Below are positions 52,950-53,297 of a stretch of DNA of 53,297 nt, in pieces. The stretch is from Acidobacteriaceae bacterium (lineage in GTDB: Bacteria; Acidobacteriota; Terriglobia; Terriglobales; Acidobacteriaceae). The notes beneath the pieces are model-generated. The model searched no databases. It was not told the origin of the DNA and saw only the letters and a list, made by a program, of their open reading frames with translations. Position 1 is the stretch's first letter; each line of letters begins with the position of its first letter. Location: NCBI GenBank assembly GCA_003134435.1, contig PLBE01000112.1, positions 41,019 to 94,315 of the forward strand. The letters run 5' to 3'. The position numbers were made by a program, and so were the translations under genes.

Positions 52950-52955
52950 TTTATA
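52950..52955 (-). promoter_or_regulatory. Possible -10 element before thrB
   Basis: On the minus strand this reads TATAAA within GTGTATAAAAATC, in the 178-bp gap between thrC and thrB. No good -35 lies at 16-18 bp. The flanking sequence has the word AAATTCGT twice. thrB may have its own start site, but the evidence is weak. Confidence 0.3.
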
Positions 52956-53009
52956 CACGAATTTGCCGCGAACTGCTACGAATTTCGGCGGTGGCCCAGT
53001 TGCTCTCGA

Positions 53010-53297
53010 CTAGTCGCCGTTTTCCTCCGTCAGACCCCGTGGACCTCGTGGTTTGTCCCTTTCCGCCTCCGCCCCGTCCAGCGCCCCAATGACGGCCCCC
53101 AAATCGGCATCGAGCACCACCGGGGCGCGCTGCAGATATTTTGCCTGGCTGGCCTCGCTCTCGTCCGGAGTCCCTCGAAACAAGTCTCCCCGATGAAACT
53201 TGATCGTGAAATCGGGATCCTTAAGCAGATGCCCGGTCAGAATCAGCACCACCAACTCACCCGCCTTCACGAATCCGCTGCGGCGCAGCTTCTTAAG
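53010..53297 (-). CDS. thrC: Threonine synthase, C-terminal end (gene runs off the right edge)
   Basis: The last 95 or so codons are visible. They include LKKLRRSGFVKAGELVVLILTGH, with LLKDPD directly after it. The VVLxLTGHxLKDPD element is the C-terminal signature of PLP-dependent threonine synthase, which turns O-phosphohomoserine into threonine. The N-terminal three quarters, including the PLP lysine, lie beyond the window. The tail after the signature is longer than in many homologs and ends in a charged segment. It lies upstream of thrB on the same strand. Confidence 0.85.
   Translation of the reverse strand, partial: LKKLRRSGFVKAGELVVLILTGHLLKDPDFTIKFHRGDLFRGTPDESEASQAKYLQRAPVVLDADLGAVIGALDGAEAERDKPRGPRGLTEENGD

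Overview
The window reads as chromosomal DNA of an Acidobacteriota bacterium, probably class Terriglobia. This is inferred from gene content: a GC-rich sequence with an Oar-type TonB-dependent transporter carrying a carboxypeptidase-regulatory domain, a CadC-like winged-helix/TPR protein, two membrane serine/threonine kinases, a sulfatase-like/TPR protein, and secreted Kelch and InlB-type proteins. No tRNA, rRNA, CRISPR array, phage gene or transposase was found. Both edges cut genes: a tyrosine phenol-lyase/tryptophanase family gene at the left, and threonine synthase at the right.

Layout. 1-8.4 kb: a PLP beta-eliminating lyase (partial), a GH18-like/CE4 deacetylase/GT2 fusion protein, an ArnT/PMT-like glycosyltransferase, and a sulfatase-like TPR protein. 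8.4-15 kb, minus strand: a TonB-dependent transporter, then a run starting with serS followed by a one-TM protein, a LolA-like protein and a small ORF. 15-17.6 kb, plus strand: a PafA-like phosphatase overlapping pyrD by 4 bp. 17.8-27.5 kb: a winged-helix/TPR membrane regulator divergent from a secreted beta-propeller protein, then a Kelch lipoprotein and a BNR/sialidase-like protein. 27.7-34.7 kb: a zinc-ribbon kinase with many TM segments, a Met/His-rich outer-membrane-like protein, a possible zinc-finger membrane protein with a WalJ-like MBL hydrolase, a small membrane protein, and 3-hydroxyacyl-CoA dehydrogenase. 35-39.2 kb: a large multi-PAS/GAF sigma-54 activator and a GlsB-type membrane protein.

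39.4-44.7 kb is the most interesting part. Five codirectional genes encode an alpha/beta hydrolase, an ATP-grasp enzyme, a YbdK-type carboxylate-amine ligase, an M29-type metallopeptidase and a second, divergent ATP-grasp-like protein. This combination of ligases and hydrolases looks like a pathway that makes and processes an amide- or peptide-type small molecule. Its product cannot be read from the sequence.

44.9-53.3 kb: a TPR kinase, a PIG-L (LmbE) deacetylase-like secreted protein, an APC amino-acid permease, and homoserine kinase behind threonine synthase. Noncoding signals include three exact 11-bp-spaced TCACC repeats beside the winged-helix regulator, a strong intrinsic terminator touching the sulfatase-like start codon, a lipoprotein start region where promoter and Shine-Dalgarno sequence point to an ACG codon, and four separate loci with perfect 12-bp tandem duplications.
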